Source of the DNA: Zopfochytrium polystomum
Taxonomy: Eukaryota; Chytridiomycota; Chytridiomycetes; Chytridiales; Chytridiaceae
Assembly: GCA_025765615.1 (NCBI GenBank)
Contig: JAIVFJ010000439.1
Location: 1 to 41,112, forward strand
Length of the DNA: 41,112 nt
Reading direction: 5' to 3'
A model generated the notes under the pieces. The model saw nothing but the letters and a program-made list of their open reading frames with translations, searched no databases and was not told the DNA's origin. Positions 13,995 through 25,779 of this stretch are shown piece after piece. Position numbers and translations under genes: made by a program. How positions within the stretch are numbered: the stretch's first letter is position 1; every line of letters begins with the position of its first letter.

Positions 13995-16900
13995 ATGACC
14001 GATTGGGTGAAATCTGGAAAGCGACGGCTTCCATTGGACGAGGACGTGCAGCACGTGCAGCCTTCCACGGCGGACCCGACGCCCAGCAGCAGCACAAGTG
14101 AAACTCGAAACCCCATCCACCAACGCGCAAACACCATCAACCACGACGACATGCGGCAAGGAGATATGGACGACGACGGCGGAGGCGATGAGGAGAATCT
14201 TGTCGATGACGGCGACGAGGACTCCAACGCAGACTTTGACGACGACGATCAGGACGATGGCATCGACGATCCCGCCAGCTCACACAACAACGGAACCGGC
14301 GGACGGTCGGCCATCGATCCTCGGTATCACCCTTCAAAGCGACGCGGGCTTTCCTCGCCGGACGGCACTGGAGCCGTGGCGATCACCACAGGATATTCCC
14401 CGACCGCCTGGCAGCAGACTATAGCCGGGTCCATCCCCGCTATCGTCAGCATCCGCTTTTCAATGGTTTCTGCGTTCGACACGGAAGGCCCTGAAACGTC
14501 GGAAGCGTCCGGGTTTGTCGTCGACTCTGAGATCGGGTTGATCCTGACGAACCGTCATGGTGCTTTTTTTTTTCTTCCTACTTATCCATCCTTCTTAGTT
14601 GTCCCTTGCTTATTTTCGCTTTTCGTTCTTTCATTTGGGTTGTTCGATCGTGTCGTCGTGCAGTCGCATGCGCGGGTCCTTTTGTTGGCGAGGCGATTTT
14701 CCATGACCACGAAGAAGTCGACGTGTACCCAGTGGTAAGCTTTTTCGTCTCCCACCGATGTACCCACGGACTGAAAGGCAAAATGTCGCTGGCACCTCCC
14801 CGCGAACAGTACCGGGACCCCGTACACGACTTCGGTGTTCTGAAGTTCGACCCGGCGAAAATCAAATACCAAAAAGTCACGGCCATCCCTCTGGCGCCGC
14901 AACTAGCAAAAGTTGGGTTAGAGATACGCGTTGTGGGCAACGATGCGGGCGAGAAGCTCAGCATTCTCGCGGGATCCATATCACGGCTTGATCGGAACGC
15001 TCCCGACTATGGCGAAATGACGTTCAACGACTTCAACACCTTTTACCTGCAAGCGGCTTCTAGTACTAGTGGTGGATCGTCTGGGTCTCCGGTTTTGGAC
15101 ATTCATGGAAATGCAGTTGCACTACAAGCAGGGGGCCACACGAAGGCAGCCACCGATTTCTTCTTTCCGTTAGATCGTGTTGTTCGGGCGCTGGAATACA
15201 TCAAAACAGGAAAGGATGTGCCCAGAGGCACAATTCAAGCGCAGATGTAGTATGTATCTACTGTAATGCAAAGCCCCTGTGTACCACGCTTTGCTAATCA
15301 CTGCGACCTTTCCAGCTTCCGACCTTTCGATGAAGCTCGTCGACTCGGGCTCCGACCAGAAACGGAAGAACTTGTTCGGAAGCAGTCTCCGGGCGAGATA
15401 GGAATGTTGGTGTGCGAGACAGTCGTCCCGCTTGGTCCAGCGTCGGGTATGCTTGAGGAAGGCGATGTTTTGATCTCCGTGAATGGTACAATCGTCACAA
15501 AGTTTGTTCCGCTGGCGTCAGTGTTGGACGACAGGTCAGAAACACTGCTTTTTTCTGACTACATCGAATTATTGTTCTGAACTTGCCATTTTCAGCGTCG
15601 GAAAGGAGGTTCAATTCGAGATTGAACGGGGCGGCGAGCCAATGAAATTCTCTATCCTCGTCCAAGATCTTCATTCGATGTGAGTTGTGTTTCCCCCAGA
15701 AGGATTCATTTGTGCTGCTCTAAATATTGTGGATGAAGTACGCCGGATCGGTACGTTGAAGTCGGAGGCGCCAAAGTCAACAATCTTTCCTATCAGCTTG
15801 CTCGCCAGTTTTGCGTACCTTGCAGCGGTGTCTACGTCTGTGAGCCAGCCGGCATCTTCCGCTTTGAAGGGCCGGATCATGGTTGGATTGTCGACAGCAT
15901 TGACAATCATCCCACGCCCAACTTGGATGCACTCATTGAAGCAGTCAAGAAGATTCCCGACCGCCAGAGAGTTCCCGTGACTTACTATAGTATAGCAGAC
16001 GTCCACCTGAAGAACGTAGCAGTCGTAAGCATGGACCGGCATTGGTCGGGATTCAGGATGGCCGTGCGAAACGGTACGTCGCCTGCGAGCACAATTCGCT
16101 TGTTCAATAATTAGAAGTCTGACGGCATCACCTTAAGACAAAACTGGTCTCTGGGACTTCACAAATCTGGGCACACCAATTCCGCCGGAACCACAAGACC
16201 CAGCGACGGCAACGTTTGCGGAGCTCGACGAATCCTTGGGTCCGGCGAGATCGCTCTTCCGGTCAATCGTCAAAGTAAGCTGCTACATGCCAACCCGACT
16301 GGACGGATATCCAAAATCAAGGGTACGCGTTTGCCGTAGAACAGTTTATATTCGGTGTCCGACTTATTATCTTGGACACCGTTTAGAAACAAGGTGCAGG
16401 GCTCGTAGTCGACGCGGAAAACGGCATTATCCTGGTCTCTCGTAATATTGTTCCTACCACAATGGGCGATGTGTCAATTACTTTCGCCGAGTCAATCATC
16501 ATATGGGGACGTGTGATTTTCCTTCATCCAACCCACAACCTGTGTTTTCTGTCGTACGATCCAAAACTACTCGGGAACACACCTGTTATGTCAGCTCCTC
16601 TTTCCGACATTGAGCTGGCACAAGGGCACCGAGTTCACTTTGTTGCTCTGAATCACAATTACCGACCAGTCATTGTTGAGACCACGGTCGCAGACATCAC
16701 GGCCGTAACGATTCCTCAGTGCGCGACGCCGCGGTTTAGGGCAGTCAACTTTGGTACGAATGGGACTGATCGAAAATCCAGCTAACATTCACTGCAATGC
16801 TTTTAGACTCCATTCAGATCGACACTCCGCTGGCGTCGCAATGTTCTTCGGGGTTTCTGACAGATGCCGAAGGGCGAGTGCAGGGTCTGTGGCTCTCCTT

Positions 16901-17789
16901 TTTGGGCGAGAAGAACGCGAATGGCCACGACAATGAATACTTCCTTGGTGTTCCGTCCCGCAAGCTGCTCACATCGTCGTTGCTGGACCCGATTCGCGCG
17001 GCAGCAACGGGAGCCGCCCCAATCCCGGAGCTTCGTGGCCTAGCAGTGGAGCTGACGCCGATTCAGATAGCGCAAGCTCGCCATATGGGCTTGAGCGACG
17101 CGTGGGTGCGGCGCGTCGAGTTGGCGAACCCGGTTCGTCGGCAGGTGTTTATGGTGCGGAACGTCGAGACGGACAGCCCCACAGCGCGCATCCTCCGCGA
17201 GCTCGATATCATTCTTGCGGTGGACCACGGCTCTGTCGCGGACGCTTGGTCGGCGCCATCGCCGCCGCCTCCGCCTCTCGAGCGCGCCATCACCAAAGTC
17301 CACGAGCTCGACGTGGCGTTTGGCGGCTGGGCGGCGTCCGAGACGGTGCGAGTGCTCGTGCTCCGCGAGAAGCGAGAGGTGCTGCTGACGGTGCCGACAT
17401 CGGCACTGACGACGGGCGGCGACGGCGGCACGTCGAGGGTCGTGCTGTGGGCCGGCGCCATGCTGCAAGCGCCGCACCGGTCGGTCCTGCTGCAGTCCCG
17501 GACGCTTCCGTCGGGTGTGTACGTGTCGGGAAGGGCGAAAGGATCGCCTGCATACATGTACGGGCTCGCCCCGACCCAGTGGGTGACGCACGTGAACGGG
17601 ATCGCCACGCCGACGCTCGACGCGCTGGTGGAGACGGTGAAGAGTGTCGAGGACGGAAGCTATGTGCGAGTGAAGGTTGTTACGTTTGATGGAGTTCCGC
17701 TCGTGCTTAGCACGAAAATGAACTCGCACTATTGGCCCACCGTAGTGGTAAGCTCCTGTCTCGAGTTTTCCTTCCCCCCAGTTTTTGTT

Positions 17790-17835
<46 letters not shown>

Positions 17836-18006
17836 CAGTTTCTTCTCTCCGTTCGGCAGTCCTGAACAAATACTGAAACAATCACCTGGTGATTCTCCCT
17901 TCCACACGTTTGTTTCCAGATGTCGCGGGATCCATCCAGCGAATGCGGGTGGTCCAGGACCTCTGTTATTGGCGACCAAGGAGAGAACTCGATGGAGGTG
18001 GAATGA
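13995..18006 (+). CDS. NMA111: Nma111-type nuclear serine protease with PDZ domains (HtrA family)
   Basis: Ten exons: 13995-14559, 14664-14734, 14810-15246, 15316-15534, 15596-15679, 15739-16073, 16138-16322, 16387-16753, 16807-17747, 17920-18006. The sum is 3291 nt, exactly 1096 aa plus stop, with GT-AG at all nine introns. The trypsin-like triad is His188 (LTNRHV), Asp219 ([15 protein letters not shown]) and Ser305 ([10 protein letters not shown]). Family blocks such as [18 protein letters not shown] and [15 protein letters not shown] flank it. PDZ-type regions follow ([14 protein letters not shown]), then the degenerate second protease half ([33 protein letters not shown]) and a last PDZ ([10 protein letters not shown]). 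The yeast relative is a nuclear protease tied to apoptosis and lipid/stress responses. The N-terminus has a basic KRR patch and an Asp-rich stretch (about residues 50-95). The short last exon ends with an ECGW block. Confidence 0.96.
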
Positions 18007-18164
18007 AGGATATGGACGAGGTGATGCAAATATAATAGGGGTGTTCAAACCTTGGCTGGAAGCGAAAAAATTGGAATAGATGTTTCGCTGATCGGGCAAG
18101 GAAATAATCCTCCCGATTTGGCAACGAAGTGGGATGGGGTCGTCAAAACTAGCCCAATATAACT
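18007..18164. other. 3' flank of NMA111 without recognised gene
   Basis: The sequence just after the NMA111 stop would hold its poly(A) site. I see no domain-bearing frame. It may include the 3' end of the minus-strand fragment described next. Confidence 0.3.
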
Positions 18165-18330
18165 AACTGACTGTGAAGGTGCACAGATTGCCTCGGCCCA
18201 CTCCGCTCCCACTTGCTCGCCGCTGGTCGGGTCGATCATGAATCCGGGGAGGAAGACGTTGGCAGGGAACTGGCGAAAGAAGCAGTCGCTGGGCTGAGTT
18301 CCTGCGGCTTCGGTTCCGAATAAAATTTAG
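18165..18330 (-). pseudogene. Possible fragment of an unidentified host gene
   Basis: One minus-strand frame reads as natural protein sequence, including SDCFFRQFPANVFLPGF followed by MIDPTSGEQVGAEWAEA. Upstream of about 18330 the frame is closed by a stop, and downstream of about 18165 no continuation is clear. It is oriented convergently to NMA111. I do not recognise the family. It may be one exon, or a truncated end of a gene broken by the repeats that begin near 18360. Chance reading is possible given its 50-residue length. Confidence 0.25.
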
Positions 18331-19255
18331 GCCGCTCAGAAGACGAGAATTCTTCAAAGTGGCGCCGTGCGCACTGCCCATTGGCACTAGATAATTATTA
18401 CTTTGGTGTGCCGCTTGCCCTGGGCAGACTTGAACCCATGGGCATCCCCAACACCTGAGTGAACCCAATGCCCAAGCGTGCCAATAACCTGGTCATGCTG
18501 TTCACCCAAGGGAGTCCCAGGCTCACTGTTTCCCACATGCCTACTCACTCTGTTGACCCCAGGATCTGGGCCCTAGAGTGAGGGAAAGCAAATAATAGGC
18601 TTAAACTAACTTTATTGGGCTGTTGTCTTGGGGGTGTTTCAACCCTACTACTTGCCTAGTCCACAAAGTATCCCTACTGATCTGTCTAACAGGGGTCTCA
18701 AACACAAAGAATGAACATTCAGAGGGACAATCCTCTGAAGGATCGGTGTGAGAGCACCAATTACTTGCGTGGCTGTGGGCTGGTGCAAGGGGAAACGGAA
18801 GGGCGCTCTTGAGGGCGCACCACAACCACAGAATAAAGAGAGGGAAGAGGAAACGGGGATTTTTATCACAGGAGCCTAATCTCAAATGCAACAAGAGTGG
18901 TAATAGAATGCAACAGGAGCGGTTAATAGCAACGGGACAGATAGGGTGCGTCGCAGGGGGTGCTGCGGAGCCCTTGTCGTCCCCAGTGACAAGGGGGAGA
19001 GAGAGAAGTGTGAGGACGGCAGGCTGTCGAGCCTGTGACCTCAAATAAATTAAGTGTATACCCACTTTTTAACTGGTAATTGTGAGGATTACCACCCAGT
19101 CTCGACCCATGTTTTGCTGGCAAACCTGACTAGGCTTGGATTTCTACTCTCTTATTATTTGTTGGAAATCAGCCTCTGAGCTCTACTATATTATTATTAT
19201 TTATTATTGGTGATGTTGCAGACAGAAAGACTCAGTCTTGATTCTAATTGCTGAT
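18331..19255. repeat. Repeat-like DNA without a gene, including a possible minus-strand tRNA-derived B box
   Basis: No protein domain is visible here. On the minus strand a box B sequence, GGTTCAAGTCT (18426-18436), lies about 45 nt downstream of an A-box-like TGGCACGCTTGG, the arrangement of an internal RNA polymerase III promoter. This suggests a tRNA-derived SINE or relic. Around 18600-19060 there are GGGAGAGAGAG and AAGAGAGGGAAGAGG tracts like those in LTRs, but no LTR ends were found. Confidence 0.3.
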
Positions 19256-19256
19256 A

Positions 19257-19335
19257 CAAGGTTCCCTTGCTCAGTGGTTAGAGCACTCCCTTCAAGTGGG
19301 AAGGTGCCAAGTTTGAGACATGCTAGTTGAGAGAC
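19257..19335 (+). repeat. tRNA-derived sequence (SINE head or decayed tRNA)
   Basis: The stretch reads like a degenerate tRNA. It has a D-arm/A box TTGCTCAGTGGTTAGAGCA, an anticodon arm with a seven-base loop TTCAAGT between CCC and GGG (apparent anticodon CAA), and a weak T-arm/B box AAGTTTGAGAC. The acceptor stem does not close, so a functional tRNA is unlikely. The following sequence lacks coding potential, as expected for the body of a SINE. Confidence 0.5.
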
Positions 19336-20470
19336 TGAGCAGAAATGCAAAATCCTACTATGCCTGGCCAATGGCCCCTCACTTTTAGAAATGACTTAGG
19401 ACTGAAACACTTCTGTGGGAGAAGTGCTAAGCCCAGACCAAGCCTTGGAAGTCGCCCCAACTTTTTGCGTCCCCAACGCAACACATAGCAAAAAGTGTAA
19501 AAGAAGTGCTTGTTGGAGAGAAAAAAAGGAAACATTGAAAAACGTGCAAGAAATTTGACAAGGTGTGCTTTCAAAAACTGCGACCCGCTGCCTTCGATCA
19601 CAGCCATTGCCGTTGATCCTGTCAACATCCTCCAGCATCACGATTGTCATCATTTCTGCTTTACTAATTGCCGTCAGCCACATCATCCGCAACAGAAGCC
19701 ATCGTCTCTGTCAGAACTCACCACCGCCACAGCCACCGCCACCGCCAACGCAACACTGCAGAAATTATGCACAAGGCCCTGGTATAACACACATAGAATC
19801 CTCTCTGGTTGCTAATTTGCCATCTTCAGGTCTCAATGTTCACCTGTTCAGTCAGTTGCCTCACTATGCAGGAAGGAACGGCTCTGCCCATAAATCTACC
19901 CACCTGTTCACTCTGCCCAAAGTTTTGCTTTTCTGCTAACCCCTTCCCCCTCAGCTACACAGTGAGAGACTGTCGATATTTACAGCAGTGTCTGTTAGCG
20001 CTCTCTTTGCGCTAGCTGGGATTGCTAGTGCTATCGCAGATCTGTCCTGTTGTCCCTGAGTGTCAGTTCTATCCCCACGCTCACAAATAAGCAGGACTAT
20101 CAGCCACTCAACTGCTTATTTGGTGTATGCCTACTTTTCCTTTCGATTTTTATTCTCTCCGCATTTTACTTTCTGAAGGAGCAGGTTGCTGTTAGGGTCT
20201 GACGCACACTTGCTGCTGAACAGCCGTAGGTGGGAGTGCTGTTGTCACCTTGCAGAACCAGTGTTGGGGAGGCCAGCCGCTCAAGGGTTTTTTCTTCTGG
20301 TGGATTCTGCAGTGCATCATTGCACCTTTGAGCATCTGTGGCCTCTCCCACAAGCGGAACAGGCAACTGAGAACTATAGAACAAAGGGCATCGCTTCTTT
20401 AAGTTAAGCAGGCTGAGCCACGCACATTTCAGCCACAAAGATATCATCATACCAGCTGCGATGAGGAAAT
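19336..20470. other. Repeat-rich intergenic DNA without recognised gene
   Basis: Short frames only. A minus-strand frame at about 20166-20400 reads plausibly as protein (DAQRCNDALQNPPEEK) but carries no family I know, and it runs into the left inverted repeat. The remainder (19340-20165) shows no domain, RNA gene or clear repeat structure. Confidence 0.35.
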
Positions 20471-20700
20471 TGAAAGAATTCGCTATGTTGGCGGATTGAT
20501 GGATTGGGCTGCTGCGGTGTACACTACTGAAGGTGGTGGTGGTGGGAGGTTGATCTTGGCTTCTGTCAGTCTTGTGTTTGTCTTTATACAAAACTGTTAC
20601 AAGGACCATCACTTGCAAAATGCTGCAAGTCATCCTTGCAGAGCAGTAACAGGTCAAAGCTCCTGCACACTGCTTACACCAAAAGACCCAAAACTAACAG
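20471..20700 (+). repeat. Left terminal inverted repeat (230 bp)
   Basis: Matches the reverse complement of 27469-27697 over its full length, with one small indel in a GGT-rich run and very few substitutions. The match stops abruptly at both ends: outer bases differ beyond 20471 and inner bases beyond 20700 (after AAACTAACAG). Confidence 0.9.
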
Positions 20701-20896
20701 AAAGAACGCAAAACACGACTCTTCAGGAAAATGAGAAGAATGCAGTTTGGGATCACGTCAAGGGATATCTCTCAGATCCTGGAGGTGCAACTCTACAGCA
20801 CGAAGGCGTCAATCTCCTTCCAAAAATCGAGATTGATGTTAGCGAGTATGAAAAATACAGGCAGAACCAACCTAACTGGGGCACCTCACAGAAAAA

Positions 20897-21345
20897 GATC
20901 ATCATCAGATCGACGTCAGATTGACTCCAGAACCCTCCACCACCACCCTCCACCACCTTGCCACCGCCAGATTGACGTCAGATCTTCATCAGATCATCAG
21001 ATCATCGTCAGGTCAACGTCAGATTGACTCCAGATCATCACATTGATGTCGGGTCTTTGTCAGATTGTCAGATCATTGTCAGATTGACTCCAGATCATCA
21101 GATTGACGTCAGATCTTCGTCAGATTGTCAGGTCATCGTCAGGTTAATGTCAGATTGTCATCAGATTGACTTCAGATCATCAGATCATTGTCAGATTGTC
21201 GCCAGATTGACTCCAGATCGTCACCAGAACGTCAGATTGTTGTCAGATTGCCAGATCATCATCCGATTGTTGTCAGATTTTCTTCCGATCATCAGATCAT
21301 TGTCAGATTGACTCCAGATTGCTGCCAGATCACCTCCAGCAATCG
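20897..21345 (+). repeat. Satellite-like tract of TCAGATT/TCAGATC units
   Basis: Roughly 450 bp built from short variants of TCAGAT joined by TGT, TGACTCCAGATCA or TGACGTCAGATC. There are dozens of TCAGAT repeats with an irregular higher-order period of tens of bases. Two copies contain the palindrome TGACGTCA. It sits just inside the left inverted repeat, ahead of the LINE ORF1 region. The open frame across it is a by-product of the repeat, not a gene. Confidence 0.85.
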
Positions 21346-21557
21346 CTGTCCTCCCCCCCCCAAACCAGACTGCATCACCCCCCTTCACCACCACAACCAC
21401 ATTGCAACCACATCACAACCTTTGTGCTGAATTGGGATTGCTACCCCCCATTTTTCATGAGCAGCCCACCTCCCTCCATGTTCTTTGGCACCCATGCTGA
21501 TCAACACATATTGACGATCACCACTCAGCCAGACCACACCATTGCCCCTTACTGAAC

Positions 21558-23176
21558 TTGACATCCTACGCTTCACCTCCACTTGCAACCTCACCATCTG
21601 ACAGCGGCCCTTGCTCTCAAAGGACCAGACTTCTTTCTCGCTCCGCCTTCTGCATCCTTTGTCAGACAAACAGGCTGCCTGTCTTCAGACCACATCCCCA
21701 CACATTAAATTTTCTTACACCTGTCGACTACCAGCTGCCGCCACAGAATTCACCAACAAACCTGCCAACCAACTCGTCCTCCAACACCTGGCTCCTGGGA
21801 CTACTGGAAAAAACTTTGATGAGCTAAAGGACTCCCTGCATCATGCAATCACCTCTGCTTTATCCTCCTGTGGCTCCATAATGGCTGTTAATTTTGCACA
21901 CCACCAGCTTGCCGCCCGCATCTGCCACAGTTCTTTTTGACGGCCCTCCTCACAATCCCCTCAGATCATAACAATTATGGGTGTGGGCGTCACAATTCGA
22001 CCACTGGAACCTTCTGCAGAAAACCAGCAGCGAATCAGTGATGAAAAGCAATGCACAGCTGTCCTTTATAACATTCGTCGCTCCACAAGTATCTATGACC
22101 TTGAGGCCATCCAATATGAGTTTGGGTGCAGGTCAGTTTGCATTCCAGGATTCTTCAACTCAGCAAAGGGCACCGCTGGCCTTTCGTCGTCTGCCCATTT
22201 TGTTTTTACAACCTGCACATTAATGTTGCAAAAAACTAACCTATCAGTTGTCTTCAATGGCCGTGCCCTCCCATTTCACCCACTCCAAAAGGAAGATTTC
22301 ACTCCCTTCCCCTGCTGTCGCCGTTGTGGAAACTCCAACCATACCTCCCAATCTTGCAAAACTGGCCGCCCCTCTGGCTCCCTCCTTAACCAAGCTTCAG
22401 CAGATTCCAAAGACAACAGCCAAACAGCTCAGGCCCTCCTGACACCACAACTCCTCCACCTGTCCCACCTGCCCCCCCTTCTGTCCCTCCTCCAGAGCTG
22501 CAGTCAATTTTGAAGGTCCTTGAAAACATCCAGCAACAGACGTCCTTGTGCAGAGAGTTGAAAGAGCATCAGACCTCAGTACGCACTGACAACCAAAAAC
22601 TCACCACTCAGCTTACCCAACTTGAGCCAATTCCTGCAGCACTGGAACACGGCCTAACAAAGGTGGACTCAGAGACTTGCAGCTGCTGCAGCCAACGTGG
22701 ATACTTCACTCAAAAACCATGCTGGCGCCATCCACAACCTAAATCAGCAAGTCACCACACTGGAGCCACTCACTGCACAATTGGACAGCTGCCTCACCAC
22801 AGTGGACACAACCACCCAGCTCCTCAGCTCTCGCCTCCGGACAATTGAAGAATGGTTGAAATACAATGACCCGATTGATGAGGACCTTGACGACCGTTCC
22901 TCCGCTGAACCTTCTTCTTCTACTACTGTCCCAGCTGGATCAGCTGTCACCACACACTCAAGCCCCAGTTCCTCTTCAACTCCTCCCAACAGAACTGCCC
23001 CCAAACCTGCCCCCAAACCTGCCCCCAAACCTGCCCAAAAACTGCCTCAAAACCCAGGACCGCTGCCTCAACTTGACCAATATCCTTATTCATTCTTTTG
23101 TGAAAGCCCCTTTGCTATTGATATCACTCTTATTTCTCCAAAAACAAAAAAAAAAAAAAAACAGAGACAATCTTAG
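21558..23176 (+). pseudogene. LINE ORF1 relic with CCHC zinc knuckle and coiled coil
   Basis: ORF1 proteins of LINEs bind the element RNA. Several plus-strand frames share the region. One (from 21977) contains CCRRCGNSNHTSQSCKTG (22316-22360), a CX2CX4HX4C knuckle. Downstream, frames from 22510 and 22697 have heptad-like Leu/Gln text (LNQQVTTLEPLTAQL) typical of an ORF1 coiled coil, then a Ser-rich and Pro-Lys repeat region (PKPAPKPAPKPAQK) and a run of Lys codons near 23150. Frame changes between these parts and the lack of one continuous frame show it is dead. Confidence 0.65.
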
Positions 23177-23254
23177 CAGGACTTCCTGCACCCCTTAGAG
23201 TGCTTGTCAACTAGCCCTGTGTCTAGCACATCACCCCAACACCACCTCCCCTCC

Positions 23255-24637
23255 CTCGCTTTGCAACTTGGAACATTTGTTGTGCCTTCCCCACCAAGAC
23301 TGCATCTATCTTCCACTGGCTCAATCACACAAAAACTACCATCCTTGCCATTCAAGAAACTGGCTGACACAGAGGCCACCCACTCCATTCGTCACATCAC
23401 TAGGAATTACAAAGGTTCATATCCTCCACCCCCCTCCTGTCATGCTGGCGTTGGTTTCATCCTTTCATCTTCCCTGGCACCACACATCACTGACGTCTCA
23501 CACTTTGGAACTTGTGCAATTGACCTCACCTTATCTTTTGCTTGACGCTCCATCCTCCTGCCAAATATTTACTTGCCTGCTGACCCCCAATCTGAGGAAC
23601 TCCCTGATTTGCAAAAATGGTGCAACTCTCTTGCCTCATCTGACTCCACCTCACCCCACCAAGCCTACTGGTTTGGTGACTGGAATGCCATCACTGACCC
23701 CCTTGACCACTCCACCAGAGCCCCCACACCTACTTCCCGCCACGGGTTCCTCCCCACCCTCTCCCTGAAAGGCTTTGTTGATTCCTTTCGACACCTGCAC
23801 CCAGACTTATCCTCTTACACACACACTGCTGGCTCCTACTCCTCTCGTTTGGACAGCATTTGGCTCTCACCACCTGCTCTTGACTATGTCACTGAAGCTA
23901 ACATTTCTTCTCCACTTGAAGTGCCCCATCTCACTGACACTTCAGACCACCTCCCCTTCAACATAATTCTTGCTTCCCCCTTCCACACTTTTCCCTTCTC
24001 CCCTCTGCGCTGGCAGGTCATCAAACCCCTGGAAGCTTCAGAAGAGCAACTCAACAACTACACGTCAGCTGTCTCAGTTGAGCTTGCCCCCCTCTCAGCA
24101 GCCCTTGCAGCCTTGGACAGCATTCTTCTCCCCTCTGAGCTTGAGTTCCTCGGTTCTCCATCCCTACCCTTTTCAATACCCCTCCCAGAACGTGCATCAC
24201 TCCTCGTCAGCCACCTTGACACGCTCTCCACATCATTTCACGAGTTGCTGCTTCGGCTTGGCAAAAAGCTCCTTCCTCACAAGGGAACCTCCTCAGCAGT
24301 GCCAAAGATAGATTGCCGCGCAAAACCATTTCTCGTTGCACGTTGGAAAGTAGAGAAACTGTGGGCACTTGCCAAAGACCCTGCGCATGATCTGGCAAAC
24401 ATCTTCCCTTCCATTCCTTTGACCCCATCTGAGTGGGGCGCAGATCAGTCTTACTCCTTCTTGTCCCACATCCACTCTCAGTACAAAGCCCGCTTCTTTC
24501 ACACAACTGACTATTGTGATGTTTTGCTCCCCGCCCTCAACCGCCATTGCCAGGCCATCTACCGTGCCCAATGCCAAGCAGCAGAAAAGCACAAAATGGA
24601 GGACATTGCCACAGCTCGTGTAAACAGTCTACTCTGA
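23255..24637 (+). pseudogene. LINE ORF2 endonuclease (EEP/AP-endonuclease) relic
   Basis: The endonuclease nicks the target site to prime reverse transcription. Motifs appear in order but in different frames: FATWNICCAF (about 23260) with the metal-site Asn, LAIQETG (about 23350) with the catalytic Glu, YWFGDWNAITDPLD (about 23670) with the Asp/Asn pair, SRLDSIWLSPP (about 23850), and TSDHLPFNIIL (about 23940) with the final Asp-His pair. The frame 23573-24637 is open for 354 codons past the domain into the region that normally leads to RT. At least two frameshifts or stops lie between 23360 and 23573. Confidence 0.75.
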
Positions 24638-25760
24638 GTGAGTGAGTGGGAGGAGTGAATGAAGTGGAGATGTGTGTTTGTGGGTGGTCCTTCTCCCCAA
24701 CTTGGAGAGAAAAGAGAAAAAACTCTGTTATGAATTATTGAAACATGATGATGATATACACACTGTAATAGTTGCTAGGCAAGTGTGACTGGCACAGGGT
24801 AAAAACCTCTCCAATATTATCTGCTTGAGCAGAGGAGGAGGAAAACCGCCTCCTCCAACTTGACCTGGCCTCTGGAACTCCAGTTTTCTCACATCCCTTA
24901 CCCTTGTCCCAGCCAAAAAAACACTTCACCAAGTCTCTCATTCCCCGTCTTTTTAACCAACAAACATCCTTCCAATACTCTGGTCCACCCCTATTTCCGT
25001 TCACGCTCATTCCATCAACTCATTAGTTCCTTGGCATATTTTCCTTAAAGTGTTTCCCACGCTCCGTTCACACTCTGTGTTCTTCTTTGAACAACTTTTT
25101 GACCTCTGCCTCACCAGTCCCTCCTACAAAGACGGCCCTCTCCCTGACAAACTCTGTGAAGTGTACCACATCATTAAGACCTTTATTTTTGCTGCTCCCA
25201 CCTTTGGCTCTCCAGTCTTTTACCACAGCCCTCCTGATGGTCCTCTTTACAATCCCTTTGACCCATCTTCTTTGGATCCCCTTCACCATCCCCCCCTTGC
25301 CCGTGGCAGTTTTTTCCGTCTGGTGACCCCACCACAGGTGGAATTCTTCAGCATTGTTAACTGGACTCACACACTCCCAAATCCCCAACTCCTTTCTCAT
25401 CACTACTCCTGGCTCCCTGAACACCTTCACCCTCCCTCCCACAATTTCCACTTGTTCCAAAGCCTTGGCTGCCCCATTGGCTCCCCCCCCATTCTCTTAC
25501 CCCTGCAGCAAGCACATCTCTCCCTACAATCCAACTTCCCTTGCACACTCCACCTACACAGTTCCCATCAGCAGCTGCACAAGCGCTACTGCAACTTGAC
25601 CCTCCCATTCCATCTTCTTTGTTAACTGGCCTTCTCCAACCACTGTGTTCACACCCACATCTTTCCCACTCCTCACCTCCCACCACTCCACTTTCAATCC
25701 AGCTCCCTTCACAAATCCCTGCTTTCAACCAATGGACGTGCCCCCTCCTCCCTGCTGACC
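24638..25760 (+). pseudogene. Region where LINE reverse transcriptase is expected; no RT core recognisable
   Basis: Between endonuclease and RNase H an intact element of this type would have well over 2 kb containing RT. Here only about 1.1 kb remains and I see no F/YxDD box in any plus frame. A 191-codon frame (25050-25625) has protein-like Pro/His/Leu text but no known motif. The first 133 bp or so (24638-24770) seem to be an insertion, because a related copy at about 31084-31140 joins the flanking bases directly. Confidence 0.5.
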
Positions 25761-25779
25761 TTGCTCATACCCACCCATC

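Noticed and set aside
17040..18029. A 329-codon minus-strand open frame opposite NMA111 exon 9
   Set aside because: It is the antisense shadow of GC-rich, in-frame NMA111 coding sequence, includes a poly-Lys run from the intron T tract, and has no natural protein text.
20897..21345. CRISPR-like array
   Set aside because: Units are very short and irregular, with no constant repeat and unique spacers, and the context is eukaryotic.
25357..25728. Minus-strand Gly/Cys-rich open frame
   Set aside because: Shadow of Pro/Ser/His-rich LINE-derived plus-strand sequence, with no motif.
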